This document shows positions 1 to 8,628 of a stretch of DNA of 42,274 nt, piece after piece (positions within the stretch are counted from its first letter, which is position 1; each line of letters starts with the position of its first letter). The stretch is from an uncultured Pelagibacteraceae bacterium. GTDB taxonomy: Bacteria; Pseudomonadota; Alphaproteobacteria; Pelagibacterales; Pelagibacteraceae. The stretch covers positions 1-42,274 of the forward strand of contig CACGKR010000004.1 in the NCBI GenBank assembly GCA_902573705.1, written 5' to 3'. A program made the position numbers and the translations under genes. Under the pieces are notes generated by a model that searched no databases, was not told the origin of the DNA, and saw only the letters and a list, made by a program, of their open reading frames with translations.

Positions 1-377
1 GAAAAAATGGTGCTTTAATATCGATGGAACAAGGCAAGGCTGTTGCTTTTGCAATATTCAATCTGCAAGCAAGAGGTGAGATGTTTGTAACTCACAACGA
101 TCCAGTTTACCCAGGAATGATAGTTGGGTTATCTCCTAAACCAGGAGACATGATAATTAATGTAATGAAGGGTAAAAAATTAACTAATATGAGAACACAG
201 GGCACTGATGAAAATGTTGTTCTTACACCAGTTAGAAAAATGTCAATAGCAGAACAATTAAGTATTTTAAACTCAGATGAAGCTCTTGAAATTACACCTG
301 AGTCTTGTAGATTAAGAAAGGCTATTCTTGATCCTCATGAGAGAAAAAGAAATGAAAAATCTGGTGCAGCAGCTTAG
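1..377 (+). CDS. typA: TypA/BipA ribosome-associated GTPase, 3' end only
   Basis: This is the C-terminal part of the translational GTPase TypA (BipA), which binds ribosomes and aids assembly and stress or cold adaptation. The frame is open from the left edge (first complete codon at 3), so the ATG at 24 is internal. Visible family signatures are NGALISMEQGKAVAFAIFNL at the start and the end motif beginning PVRKMSIAEQL, followed by a segment that closes in DPHERKR, typical of the TypA C-terminal domain. The GTPase and EF-G-like domains lie outside the window. The stop shares a four-base TTAG with the convergent gene's stop. Confidence 0.95.
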   Translation, partial: KNGALISMEQGKAVAFAIFNLQARGEMFVTHNDPVYPGMIVGLSPKPGDMIINVMKGKKLTNMRTQGTDENVVLTPVRKMSIAEQLSILNSDEALEITPESCRLRKAILDPHERKRNEKSGAAA

Positions 378-1021
378 TTAAATATTTTATTAACTAAAAA
401 TAAACCTAAAGCAACACATGGTCCAATTCCAAAAGCAAATAATAGAGTTCCAACCCCCACTGTTCCACCTAAGTACCAACCAATACTAACAACAGAGATC
501 TCTAAAAATGCTCTAACAGCAGCAACCGGCAAGTTTGTTTTTTTTTGTAAACCAATCATCAATCCATCTCTTGGTCCTGCGCCAAGATTAGAAACCAAAT
601 AAATACCACCTCCAATACCAACAATAATAACAGAAATAATTGCTAAAATTAATTGATTAAAATAATTAGATGGAGTTGGGACAAATTTTATACAAAGATC
701 AATCATCAATGCAATTATTAATGCATTAAATATTGTTCCCATTCCAGGTTTTTGACCGAGCGGTATCCACAATATTAAAACCGCAACACTAATTAAAAGT
801 GTTATTGTTCCTATACTTAAGTTAATATTTAATGAAATACCTTGTGCTAAAACACTCCAAGGAGAGGCACCAGTATATGATACGATTAATAAACCTTCAC
901 CTAGACCAAATAACATCAGACCAAAACATAAAAAAAAGAACGTAGAAAATTTTGGTTTAAAATTATAAGGTTTATCGGAACTCCAATTAACCCTTGGTAT
1001 TTTTTTTATTTTTAAAAACAT
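374..1021 (-). CDS. YczE/YyaS/YitT-like integral membrane protein
   Basis: A 215-residue membrane protein with about five hydrophobic helices after a basic N-terminal tail of some 25 residues. Glycine-rich motifs such as GASPWSVLAQG and NLGAGPRDG match my recollection of the YczE/YitT family, conserved membrane proteins whose substrate is not known. It converges on typA with a four-base overlap and is divergent from the exported protein at 1072, with about 50 bp between starts. No function beyond a probable transporter or membrane role can be supported. Confidence 0.7.
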   Translation of the reverse strand: MFLKIKKIPRVNWSSDKPYNFKPKFSTFFFLCFGLMLFGLGEGLLIVSYTGASPWSVLAQGISLNINLSIGTITLLISVAVLILWIPLGQKPGMGTIFNALIIALMIDLCIKFVPTPSNYFNQLILAIISVIIVGIGGGIYLVSNLGAGPRDGLMIGLQKKTNLPVAAVRAFLEISVVSIGWYLGGTVGVGTLLFAFGIGPCVALGLFLVNKIFN

Positions 1022-1071
1022 TTTAATAAGTTATTTCTATTGTTGATAAAGTCCATTAAACTAGTCATTAA

Positions 1072-1752
1072 ATGAAAAAAATTATAATTATTTTATTTCT
1101 CTTAATTTATCCAATAAATTCAATTGCTCATATCGGACATTACATTAAATATAAGAAAATTGAGATGGAGATTTTTCGAAATGGTGAGCTTATTGGCTAT
1201 AATCATTATTTTTTTAATAGAAATGGAGACAAAACCGTTGTTACTAATCAACTTAAATTTTCAGTGAAACTTTTGGGAGCAACAGTATTTAAGGTCGAGG
1301 GATATAGCGAAGAAAAATATTTTAAAGATCAATTAATTTCTTATAATTCTAAAACTTTACAAAATGATAAAAAAAAGTTTGTAAATCTAATATTTAATAA
1401 AGATAAGAAAAAATTTGATATCAAGGGCTCTTCTTATAATGGAGAAGCTTTAACAGATAATATTATTGGAAATTGGTGGAATCATAAAATTTTACAAGCA
1501 AGCTCTCAAATAAGTCCAATTTCAGGAAGTATCAAAGAACAAATAGTTACTTTTATAGGTAAAGAAAAAATTGATCTTTATGGAAAAATTTATGATGTAG
1601 ATCATTTTACACTTAAATCTAAAGACATGAGTGTACCTAAAGAAAAAAGATTAGACTTTGATATTTGGTATGATCGAAAAAATTTAAGAATTTTGAAAGT
1701 ATCTTATTCAAGAATGGGTAATTGGGAATATAAAGTTAAAACTTTTGAGTAA
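1072..1752 (+). CDS. Exported DUF6134-like protein
   Basis: A 226-residue protein with a clear signal peptide (basic MKK, hydrophobic run to about residue 17, likely cleavage near IAH at 18-20). The mature part is rich in beta-type sequence, with YKIEMEIFRNGELIGY-like strands that recall the DUF6134 family of alphaproteobacterial periplasmic or envelope proteins. No catalytic motif is recognised. It stands alone and ends 2 bp before the convergent oxidoreductase. The family call is from memory of the fold pattern, so treat it as tentative; export is well supported. Confidence 0.6.
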   Translation: MKKIIIILFLLIYPINSIAHIGHYIKYKKIEMEIFRNGELIGYNHYFFNRNGDKTVVTNQLKFSVKLLGATVFKVEGYSEEKYFKDQLISYNSKTLQNDKKKFVNLIFNKDKKKFDIKGSSYNGEALTDNIIGNWWNHKILQASSQISPISGSIKEQIVTFIGKEKIDLYGKIYDVDHFTLKSKDMSVPKEKRLDFDIWYDRKNLRILKVSYSRMGNWEYKVKTFE

Positions 1753-1753
1753 A

Positions 1754-2725
1754 TTATCTCATAATTTTATTAAATAGGTCTTGTGCGCTAATCCATCCAG
1801 ACTCTAATCTGGGTCCTACTAACCAATCAGCACAAATACCTAATTTTTTCTTAGGATCCCAATAACTTTTTATTCTAAATGGTTTTGAATTTGAAGAGTA
1901 TTTCCAGCCATGATTAAAAAAATAATATATTTTTGTTTTTTTTATTTTTGAAAGTTTAAAAAATTTATCAACCATGATCTTTGAGTTTTCTTTTTTATTA
2001 TTTCTATTTTGATTAATCTTTTTATTGGCCCAGTTGAAAGTGCTTTGGAGAGTCCATAAATCATATTTTGATTTAAATCTTTTTTTTGAATTTTCATTTC
2101 CAGCCCAACTTAAAATCGGGTCTTCAAAAAAATAACTGCTATTTGGTTTTTTATTTTTTTTAATGGCAATCATTGTAGTGATATTTGCATCCATTTTTAT
2201 TGATTTATCAAAAAAAGAGTTGTTAATAAATTTTCTCGAAAGTTTTTTCGATTGTGGGAAAGGACAAGTTAAAATTAAATTTTTGAAAGATCTAATTTTT
2301 CCATCATCAAAATATAAATACCACTTTTTATTTTTATGATAAATTTTTTTTAATTCACTAAGGTAATTACAGTTAATTTTTTTTAATAAGTATTTACTAA
2401 TATCATTATTTCCATTTTTACCTATAATTTTAAGATGTTTTTTATTTTCTTTTTTTTTTGAATTAAGAAAAATATGTTTGCCACCCCAAACTTTCAAAAT
2501 TTTTTTTTTTATTAATATTCTTATAAATTTTTTAAATTCTTTAGTCTTTGGCGAAAAATATTGAGAACCATGGTCAAAGCCTGTTTTGCCTCTTATTCTC
2601 TTAAATGAGGCACGACCGCCTGGCCCTCTAGCTTTATCGAATAAAATTACTGAATGTTTCTTATTTAAAAGATTTGCAATAGTAGCACCTGAAATACCAG
2701 AGCCAATTATACAAAATTCGCTCAT
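1754..2725 (-). CDS. Renalase-like FAD-dependent amine oxidase family oxidoreductase
   Basis: A 323-residue flavoprotein. The N-terminus has the Rossmann dinucleotide motif IGSGISGA (G8, G10, G13), an acidic end to strand 2 (ILFDKARGPGGRAS) and the segment FDHGSQYFSPK, which is typical of renalase-like NAD/FAD oxidoreductases. The C-terminus (ICADWLVGPRLESGW) matches the second FAD contact region of that family. The substrate is unknown. It is translationally coupled to tldE upstream (ATGA overlap at 2722-2725) and so is the third gene of the tldD-tldE operon. The coding strand is full of A runs giving Lys-rich stretches. Confidence 0.8.
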   Translation of the reverse strand: MSEFCIIGSGISGATIANLLNKKHSVILFDKARGPGGRASFKRIRGKTGFDHGSQYFSPKTKEFKKFIRILIKKKILKVWGGKHIFLNSKKKENKKHLKIIGKNGNNDISKYLLKKINCNYLSELKKIYHKNKKWYLYFDDGKIRSFKNLILTCPFPQSKKLSRKFINNSFFDKSIKMDANITTMIAIKKNKKPNSSYFFEDPILSWAGNENSKKRFKSKYDLWTLQSTFNWANKKINQNRNNKKENSKIMVDKFFKLSKIKKTKIYYFFNHGWKYSSNSKPFRIKSYWDPKKKLGICADWLVGPRLESGWISAQDLFNKIMR

Positions 2726-4038
2726 TTACCAGCGACAACCATCCCATCAATCATCATAGTTGGTGAATTAGTTGCAAATTTGAACTCTAAATCATTTGCT
2801 AAAGTTATGTTTTGAAACATGTCTTTAAAATTACCTGCAATAGTAATTTCATTTATAGGATACCTTAACTCTCCATTTTCAACTAAAAAACCTGCTGCAC
2901 CTACTGAATAATCTCCAGTTACAATATTACTCCCATGACCTATAGTTTCGGTAATATAAAGACTTTTTGAATTTGAATTTAGTAAATCTTTATAACTAAT
3001 ATTTCCATTTTCAAAATATAGATTGCTTGTTCCCCCACATCTACCATTTGATTTGAGATTTAATTTTTTTCCATTGTAAGTGTCAATTAGATAGTGTTTC
3101 AAAATTCCTTGGTTCACTAATTTAAGTGTATTACTTTCTACTCCCTCACTGTCAAAATTTCTTGAACCTAAGCCTTTTAACATGTCGGGTTTATCAAAAA
3201 TGTTAATTTTATCAGAAAATATTTTTTGATTAACTTTATCTTTTAAAAAAGAAGTTCCTCTGGATATTGCTGATGAAGAAATAGCACTAGCAAAAGTGCT
3301 TAATATTCCCTTAGCTATTCTTTTATCAAAAATTATTACAATTTTTTCACTTCCTATTTTTTTTGGACTTAATTTTCTGATAGTTTGATCTGCAGCTAAT
3401 TTACCTAATTCTTCTGCATCATTCACATCTTTTAAAAAGCATTTACTAGAATATTCATAATCTCTTTCCATACTTTTTTCGTCTTTTGCAACTGCTACGC
3501 AAGATGTCGTAAATGAAGATGTTTTGTAACCATTACAAAAACCTTCACTGTTAGCTAAAATAAAATTTGATTTATTCTGTGTGAAACTAGACTCTGTATT
3601 TATAATTTTCTTATCATAGGATGCTGAGGTCTCCAATCTTTTTAAATAATCTATTTTTTGATCATTTTCTATATGTGTATCATCATAGAGATCCAAATCC
3701 TTAATTTTTTTTGCTAATAAATCTTTATCAGGTAAAGAATTAAATTCATCTTCAGGAGTATTTTTCGTTGTTTCAACACATTTTTCAATCAAAATATTTA
3801 AATTTTCATTTAATAAATTTGATGAAGAGATAGATGATTTTTTTTTACCAATAAAAGTAGTAATTTTAATACCAAGATTATCTGATCTATTGGACTCATC
3901 TAATTTTTTATTTCTAAAGTTTACAGTTTCAGAAACGGAATTGTTTACAACTACATTTGAGTCGGTTGCGCCTAATTTTTTAGCTAAATCTAAGCAATAA
4001 GAAGCTTTTTGTGTTAAGAATTCTTGATCTTTAACCAT
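2722..4038 (-). CDS. pmbA: TldE/PmbA subunit of the TldD-TldE protease
   Basis: A 438-residue member of the TldD/PmbA family. TldE (PmbA) pairs with TldD to form a peptidase known from microcin B17 maturation and CcdA degradation; TldE lacks the metal site. The sequence carries PmbA features: a C-terminal region with ETIGHGSN, YSVGAAGFLVENGE and EITIAGN. The HExxxH motif of TldD is absent, as expected for this subunit. Its ATG directly follows the tldD stop with no gap, supporting co-translation. Confidence 0.93.
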   Translation of the reverse strand: MVKDQEFLTQKASYCLDLAKKLGATDSNVVVNNSVSETVNFRNKKLDESNRSDNLGIKITTFIGKKKSSISSSNLLNENLNILIEKCVETTKNTPEDEFNSLPDKDLLAKKIKDLDLYDDTHIENDQKIDYLKRLETSASYDKKIINTESSFTQNKSNFILANSEGFCNGYKTSSFTTSCVAVAKDEKSMERDYEYSSKCFLKDVNDAEELGKLAADQTIRKLSPKKIGSEKIVIIFDKRIAKGILSTFASAISSSAISRGTSFLKDKVNQKIFSDKINIFDKPDMLKGLGSRNFDSEGVESNTLKLVNQGILKHYLIDTYNGKKLNLKSNGRCGGTSNLYFENGNISYKDLLNSNSKSLYITETIGHGSNIVTGDYSVGAAGFLVENGELRYPINEITIAGNFKDMFQNITLANDLEFKFATNSPTMMIDGMVVAGK

Positions 4039-5451
4039 TTAAAGTTTTGTACCACCAACTGTCATTTTATTAATTAATATTGATGGTTGCGCAACTCCTA
4101 CTGGAACACCCTGACCAGCTTTTCCACATGTTCCTATGCCAGGATCTAACATCATATCATTCCCTACCATGGAAACTTCTTTTAAAATTGAAGGACCATC
4201 TCCTACTAAGGTTGCACCTTTTATTGGTGATCCAATTTTACCATTAACTATTTCATAAGCCTCAGTACAGTTAAATACAAATTTTCCAGAGGTAATATCA
4301 ACTTGTCCGCCACCAAAACTAACTGCAAAAATACCTTTATCGACAGATTTAATCATTTCATCTTGAGTTTGTTTGCCACTTAACATCATTGTATTTCTCA
4401 TTCTTGGCAGAACAATGTGTCTGAAATTTTCTCTTCTTCCACTACCGGTAGATCTAGTGTTCATTAAACGTGCATTTAATCGGTCTTGCATGAAATTTTT
4501 TAAAATTCCATTTTCAATTAAAACAGTTTTTTCTGTTGGTGTTCCCTCGTCATCAATTGTAAGACTGCCTCTTTTGTTATCAATAGTACCATCGTCAATA
4601 ATTGTAACTCCCTCACTTGCAACTTTTTGGCCCATCAAATTATGAAAGGCTGAAGTTTTCTTTCTATTAAAATCTCCCTCTAAACCGTGACCAACAGCCT
4701 CATGAATTAGGATTGCTGGCCAACCTGGTCCTAGCACAACTTTCATTTCACCAGCCGGAGCAGGTTTACTCTCTAAATTCACTGATGCAATTCTTAAAGC
4801 CTCATCACAAACATTTTTCCAGTTATCGTCTTTTAAATATGAGTCATAAGATTGTCTTCCACCAACTCCGTAAATACCCGTCTCTTTTCTCCCATTTTTC
4901 TCAAGCATAACTGACACGTTGAATCTTATTAAAGGACGAATATCTGACAATGTTTCACCACCAGATCTAATTATTTCAATAGATTTTTGTTCTCCCAAAA
5001 AATTAGCTGTAACTTGTTTAACATTATCATCTTTAGAGCGTAAATATTTATTTACATCATTGAGTATTTTAATTTTTTCATTGAGCGATTTTTGTTCAAT
5101 AGGATTAATATTTTCATAATATTTTTTATTAGATTTAGGAATTAAGTGATTGTAAGTGCCTTTAGAAGATTTAAGAGTTGATTTTAAATTTTCTGATGAT
5201 TGCTTTAAGGAATTTTTTGAAATTTCATTAGAGTGTGAATAAGCTACAATCTCATCCGATATAGCTCTAAATCCAAAGCCTAAATCTGAATTATAACTAG
5301 AATTTTTAATCTTATCGTCATCTAACAATATCGACTCTGATTTTGAATTTTCTAAGTATAATTCGCCATCATCACATTTTTGCAAAGTATCCGAAATAAT
5401 GTTTTCAGCTTCTTTTCTAGATAGGTCAGTTTTTTCAAAAAAATTACTCAT
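4039..5451 (-). CDS. tldD: Metalloprotease subunit TldD
   Basis: A 470-residue zinc metalloprotease subunit, the catalytic half of TldD-TldE. The metal-binding motif HEAVGHGLEGD is visible with H250, E251 and H255. The C-terminal part (GGGQVDITSGKFVF, then GNDMMLDPGIGTCGKAGQ) is also characteristic. It is first in the minus-strand operon tldD-tldE-oxidoreductase. No small RiPP-like precursor gene is visible beside it, so a general peptidase role is likely. A possible promoter lies just upstream at 5461-5488. Confidence 0.96.
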   Translation of the reverse strand: MSNFFEKTDLSRKEAENIISDTLQKCDDGELYLENSKSESILLDDDKIKNSSYNSDLGFGFRAISDEIVAYSHSNEISKNSLKQSSENLKSTLKSSKGTYNHLIPKSNKKYYENINPIEQKSLNEKIKILNDVNKYLRSKDDNVKQVTANFLGEQKSIEIIRSGGETLSDIRPLIRFNVSVMLEKNGRKETGIYGVGGRQSYDSYLKDDNWKNVCDEALRIASVNLESKPAPAGEMKVVLGPGWPAILIHEAVGHGLEGDFNRKKTSAFHNLMGQKVASEGVTIIDDGTIDNKRGSLTIDDEGTPTEKTVLIENGILKNFMQDRLNARLMNTRSTGSGRRENFRHIVLPRMRNTMMLSGKQTQDEMIKSVDKGIFAVSFGGGQVDITSGKFVFNCTEAYEIVNGKIGSPIKGATLVGDGPSILKEVSMVGNDMMLDPGIGTCGKAGQGVPVGVAQPSILINKMTVGGTKL

Positions 5452-5460
5452 GGATATTTG

Positions 5461-5488
5461 TACATAGTTTGTTTCATAGATTTTTCAA
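5461..5488 (-). promoter_or_regulatory. Possible sigma-70 type promoter of tldD
   Basis: Read on the minus strand there is TTGAAA (5483-5488), a 16-bp spacer, then TATGTA (5461-5466). The -10 box ends only nine bases before the tldD ATG at 5451, so a transcript from it would have almost no leader. Both boxes are imperfect matches and AT-rich DNA yields such matches by chance, so this is a weak call. Confidence 0.35.
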
Positions 5489-5545
5489 CTAGTGTATTTT
5501 ACGCATGTACATTTATGATATAAATTAGTAATAAATTGTCTTATT

Positions 5546-5893
5546 ATGAAAGTCTATTTTAACAATTCTTGTAAAATTTGTAAGGCCGAAATTGATCTTT
5601 ATAAAAAAGAAAAAATAGATGAGATCAATTGGGTTGATATTACAGATAATGAATTAGCTGAAAAAGAAACTTCTAAGGATAGCAGGCAACTTTTAAGAAG
5701 GCTTCACATTAAAGATGGAGAAAAGGTTTTAGGAGGTGCAGAAGCTTTTTTATTATTATGGAAAAAAATGCCGAAATATAAATTTCTTTATAATTTTTTT
5801 AAACTACCAATAATCTTTAATATATTTTCTTTTGTATATGAGATAGTAGCTTTTTTTCTTTATCTCAAAAATAAAAAACAATTGAAAAACTAG
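5546..5893 (+). CDS. DUF393 (DCC-type) thiol-disulfide oxidoreductase-like protein
   Basis: A 115-residue protein. The N-terminus MKVYFNNSCKICKAEIDLY carries a CxxC pair on a thioredoxin-like beta strand, as in DUF393 proteins, which normally have a DGDCxxC motif; here the two residues before the first Cys are Asn-Ser. The segment KVLGGAEAFLLLWKKMP is the typical middle of the family. The C-terminus has one hydrophobic helix. The biochemical role is unproven. It converges on the small membrane gene with a four-base CTAG stop overlap. Confidence 0.8.
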   Translation: MKVYFNNSCKICKAEIDLYKKEKIDEINWVDITDNELAEKETSKDSRQLLRRLHIKDGEKVLGGAEAFLLLWKKMPKYKFLYNFFKLPIIFNIFSFVYEIVAFFLYLKNKKQLKN

Positions 5894-6183
5894 CTAAAGA
5901 AAAATAATAAAAATTTACTTAGCAGAGACATTGAGGATATAAACATTACTAAAACTATTGAATACATTAATAAAACAGTCTTATTTTTTTTTCTTCTAAG
6001 TCTAACAAAATCTTTATCGTCTAGATCAGAAATATCTCTTTCCCCAATCACTGGATAATCATAAGTAAATCTCCATGTGCTATCACCGAGTCTTGTATCT
6101 AAATTATTTAAATAAGTAATCCAAGCAATAATGTATCTAAGAATTAAATATAAAATTATTAAAAAAGCAGATCCTAAAATCAT
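5890..6183 (-). CDS. Small two-helix membrane protein, unknown function
   Basis: A 97-residue protein with a hydrophobic helix at about 2-22, a polar middle (acidic DISDLDDKD around residue 52, then basic RLRRKKNK), and a second helix at about 69-93. I do not recognise the family. It is the last gene of a minus-strand run: DapA-like, cfa, lysine-rich coiled-coil protein, this gene; the gap to the preceding gene is 30 bp. Its presence behind the coiled-coil gene suggests a shared role at the membrane, which is inference only. Confidence 0.7.
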   Translation of the reverse strand: MILGSAFLIILYLILRYIIAWITYLNNLDTRLGDSTWRFTYDYPVIGERDISDLDDKDFVRLRRKKNKTVLLMYSIVLVMFISSMSLLSKFLLFFFS

Positions 6184-6213
6184 TGAAGATAATACCTAAA
6201 TAAATAAAAACAT

Positions 6214-7410
6214 TTAATTGTTATTTTTTGTCCTTTTCCTTGCAATGAGTTGTGTTAAAGAATCTACCATAGTATCTGAAGCTTTAAAAATATCCACATT
6301 TCTAAACTCGTGAGAAAGATTTTTTTCTGGATTAGTTTTATCTTCTATCACAATTCCTTCATCTGGAGAATTATTTTTGATATAAATTAATAATAACCAC
6401 TCATCATCTTCTGACTCGTCCCACTTAATAAAAACTTCTCCCGTTTCAAATCTTCTATCTATACAGCGAAAAATAGACATATCCCGAGTAATATGTCTTT
6501 TGTTAAGTTGGAATACTAAACTACTTGCACTTCTGTAAAAACTTTCTAGTGCAAATTCAATTTTTTGCCTTGCTAAAGTATATTCTTTTTCTTTTTCTAA
6601 TAGAGTTTCTCTATCTTCATCACCCTGAAGTTTTACTCCTAATGCTTCGACTCTCTCTTTAATTTTTTGATCTCTAAGTAATCGGTATTTCTCTTTAAGT
6701 TTATCAATTCTTTCTTGTAATCCTGCATAATCTTCTCTTTTTTCTTTTAAAGAAATTTTCTCAAGTTTTTCTAATTCTTTAACTTCTCTTACTCTGAATT
6801 TTTCAATTTGTTTATCTAGTCTTAATTTTTTTAAAAATTCTTTCTGTTTTTCTGCTTGTTCAATTCTTAAAAGTGCTTGTTCTTTTCTTAAAAATAGTTT
6901 TATATCTTTTGTTCGTTGTTTTTCTAATTTAGCTTCCTCTTTAAGGGCTTGCTCTCTGTATTTGACTTTAAGTACCTCCTCTGCTCTTTTTTGTTTTGCT
7001 AGCTCAATTTTTTCTTCTCTCTCCTTTTCAATTTTCTCTATTTTAATTCTTCTTCTTTCATCAAGTTTTAAAACCTTATAATTTAAAATTGTTTCTGAAA
7101 TTTTATCAAAAAAACTTTGAATATATTTTTCTAAATTAAAATTTAATTTAAAATTAAATTGAGGCTTTAAAGATAATTGAAATTTTACTAGTTTTAAAAT
7201 TATACTTTCTTTTTGAAGTTTTTTTATTCGGGTTTGATATTTATTTTTTGTTAATTTTTTAAATCTAATCTTTTTTTTTTTGGTATTTCTCTTTTTTTTG
7301 GATTTCTTTAAACTCTTTTTAATTCTTCTTACTCTACTTTGAGCTTTGTAAACTTTGCTCCTTTTTTTTATTTTTTTCTTTTTTTTTGATTTTTTTTGTT
7401 TTTTTTTCAT
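6214..7410 (-). CDS. Lysine-rich coiled-coil protein with a C-terminal globular domain, unknown
   Basis: A 398-residue protein I do not recognise. Residues 1-50 include 25 Lys and 6 Arg. About 95-290 is a long charged heptad-like helix rich in E, K, R, L and Q, predicted coiled coil. From about 290 to the end there is a folded-looking domain with a Trp/acid patch (KWDESEDDEWLLLIYIK), ending in an IARKR tail. No signal peptide or membrane helix is seen. The start is fixed because no other Met occurs before the middle of the protein. The first codons contain runs of up to nine A, so transcriptional slippage or a sequencing indel there is possible. It sits between cfa and a two-helix membrane gene. 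Confidence 0.75.
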   Translation of the reverse strand: MKKKQKKSKKKKKIKKRSKVYKAQSRVRRIKKSLKKSKKKRNTKKKKIRFKKLTKNKYQTRIKKLQKESIILKLVKFQLSLKPQFNFKLNFNLEKYIQSFFDKISETILNYKVLKLDERRRIKIEKIEKEREEKIELAKQKRAEEVLKVKYREQALKEEAKLEKQRTKDIKLFLRKEQALLRIEQAEKQKEFLKKLRLDKQIEKFRVREVKELEKLEKISLKEKREDYAGLQERIDKLKEKYRLLRDQKIKERVEALGVKLQGDEDRETLLEKEKEYTLARQKIEFALESFYRSASSLVFQLNKRHITRDMSIFRCIDRRFETGEVFIKWDESEDDEWLLLIYIKNNSPDEGIVIEDKTNPEKNLSHEFRNVDIFKASDTMVDSLTQLIARKRTKNNN

Positions 7411-7439
7411 TTCTCAGAAGAAATGATCTTATCAATAAT

Positions 7440-8627
7440 TTATTGATAAATATAGTCCCTAGTCACAGGAGTTGATCTATAATTTTTAGTTAGTTGAAAT
7501 TGATATACAACTTGATCTCCCCACTTAAATGCCATTTCACAACCAGCAAGATAAAACTCCCACATTCTAAAAAATTTCTCATCAAACATGTTGATAATTT
7601 TTTGTTTATTTTTAATACAATTCTCTTTCCAATGTCTTAAAGTATGTGTGTAATGTAGTCTTAAAACCTCAATATCAGCTACAATTAAACCTGCATTTTC
7701 TATAGGCGTTGTTACTTCACTCAAACTTGGTGTGTAACCGCCTGGAAATATATATTTTGTTATCCATGGATGTGGGTCTCGCGGTGGATTAACTGATCCA
7801 ATTGTATGTATAAGTGAAACACCGTCGTCATTTAATAAATTTTCAATTTGTTTAAAAAATTTTTTATAAAATTTTCTACCTACATGTTCAAACATTCCAA
7901 CACTTACTATTCTATCAAATTTTTCCTTAAGTTCTCTATAATCCATTAATCTGAATTTTAATTGATTTTCTAAGTTCAGCTCTTTCGCTTTTTTATTACA
8001 ATAATTCAATTGATTTTCTGACAATGTTATTCCAGTAACTTCACAACTTGCACTTTTTGCAATTTCAATCGCTAATGAGCCCCAACCACAGCCTATATCT
8101 AAAACTTTTTGATTTGGCTTTATATTAAGTTTTTTGATAATGTGGCTAATTTTGTTATTTTGAGCAGTTTCTAAACTATCATTTTCATTTTTAAAATATG
8201 CACATGAGTATTGCCTTTTTGGATCTAGGAATAAATCATACAAGTCGTCTGAAATATCATAATGATGTGATACATTCATTTTAGATTTTTTAATAAAATT
8301 AAAATTAGTTAAATATCTATACGAGCCTCTTAGTCTATTTAATAAGTAACTAAAAAAATTTAGCTCTCCTCTCCCAAAATTCATCAATGCTATGTCTAAA
8401 AAGTCAGTTAAAGATCCATTTTCTATAATTATTTCTCCATTCGTATAAGCCTCACCAAAATATAGATCTGGATATAATAAAAGCTTATAATGAAGTTTTT
8501 TGTCTAAAATTTTAAGTTTAATTGCTTCTTCACCAGGATTACCAATAATATAATCTTTACCATTAGCATCAGTTAAGATGAAACCACCTTTTTTAAAAAC
8601 TTTATTTAAGAAACTCGCAAGTTGCAT
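7440..8627 (-). CDS. cfa: Cyclopropane-fatty-acyl-phospholipid synthase family methyltransferase
   Basis: A 395-residue SAM-dependent methyltransferase of the CFA synthase family, which acts on unsaturated acyl chains of membrane phospholipids. The N-terminal lipid-binding part is present (LYPDLYFGEAYTNGEIIIENG). The linker motif HHYDISDDLYDLFLD and QYSCAYF come next, followed by the SAM site VLDIGCGWGSLAIEIA and then FEHVGRKFY and IFPGGYTPSL, all hallmarks of the family. Length agrees with the bacterial enzyme. It begins one base after the stop of the DapA-like gene and is followed 29 bp later by the lysine-rich gene, so it is mid-operon. Members of this family can catalyse other lipid methylations. 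Confidence 0.93.
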   Translation of the reverse strand: MQLASFLNKVFKKGGFILTDANGKDYIIGNPGEEAIKLKILDKKLHYKLLLYPDLYFGEAYTNGEIIIENGSLTDFLDIALMNFGRGELNFFSYLLNRLRGSYRYLTNFNFIKKSKMNVSHHYDISDDLYDLFLDPKRQYSCAYFKNENDSLETAQNNKISHIIKKLNIKPNQKVLDIGCGWGSLAIEIAKSASCEVTGITLSENQLNYCNKKAKELNLENQLKFRLMDYRELKEKFDRIVSVGMFEHVGRKFYKKFFKQIENLLNDDGVSLIHTIGSVNPPRDPHPWITKYIFPGGYTPSLSEVTTPIENAGLIVADIEVLRLHYTHTLRHWKENCIKNKQKIINMFDEKFFRMWEFYLAGCEMAFKWGDQVVYQFQLTKNYRSTPVTRDYIYQ

Positions 8628-8628
8628 T

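Noticed and set aside
24..377. A complete small protein starting at 24
   Set aside because: The frame is open to the window edge and the sequence is the end of TypA, so the ATG is internal.
4373..5119. Three plus-strand open frames inside tldD (4373-4645, 4713-4910, 4919-5119)
   Set aside because: They lie opposite a well-conserved gene with clear motifs and have no recognisable domain or ribosome site; they are reading shadows.
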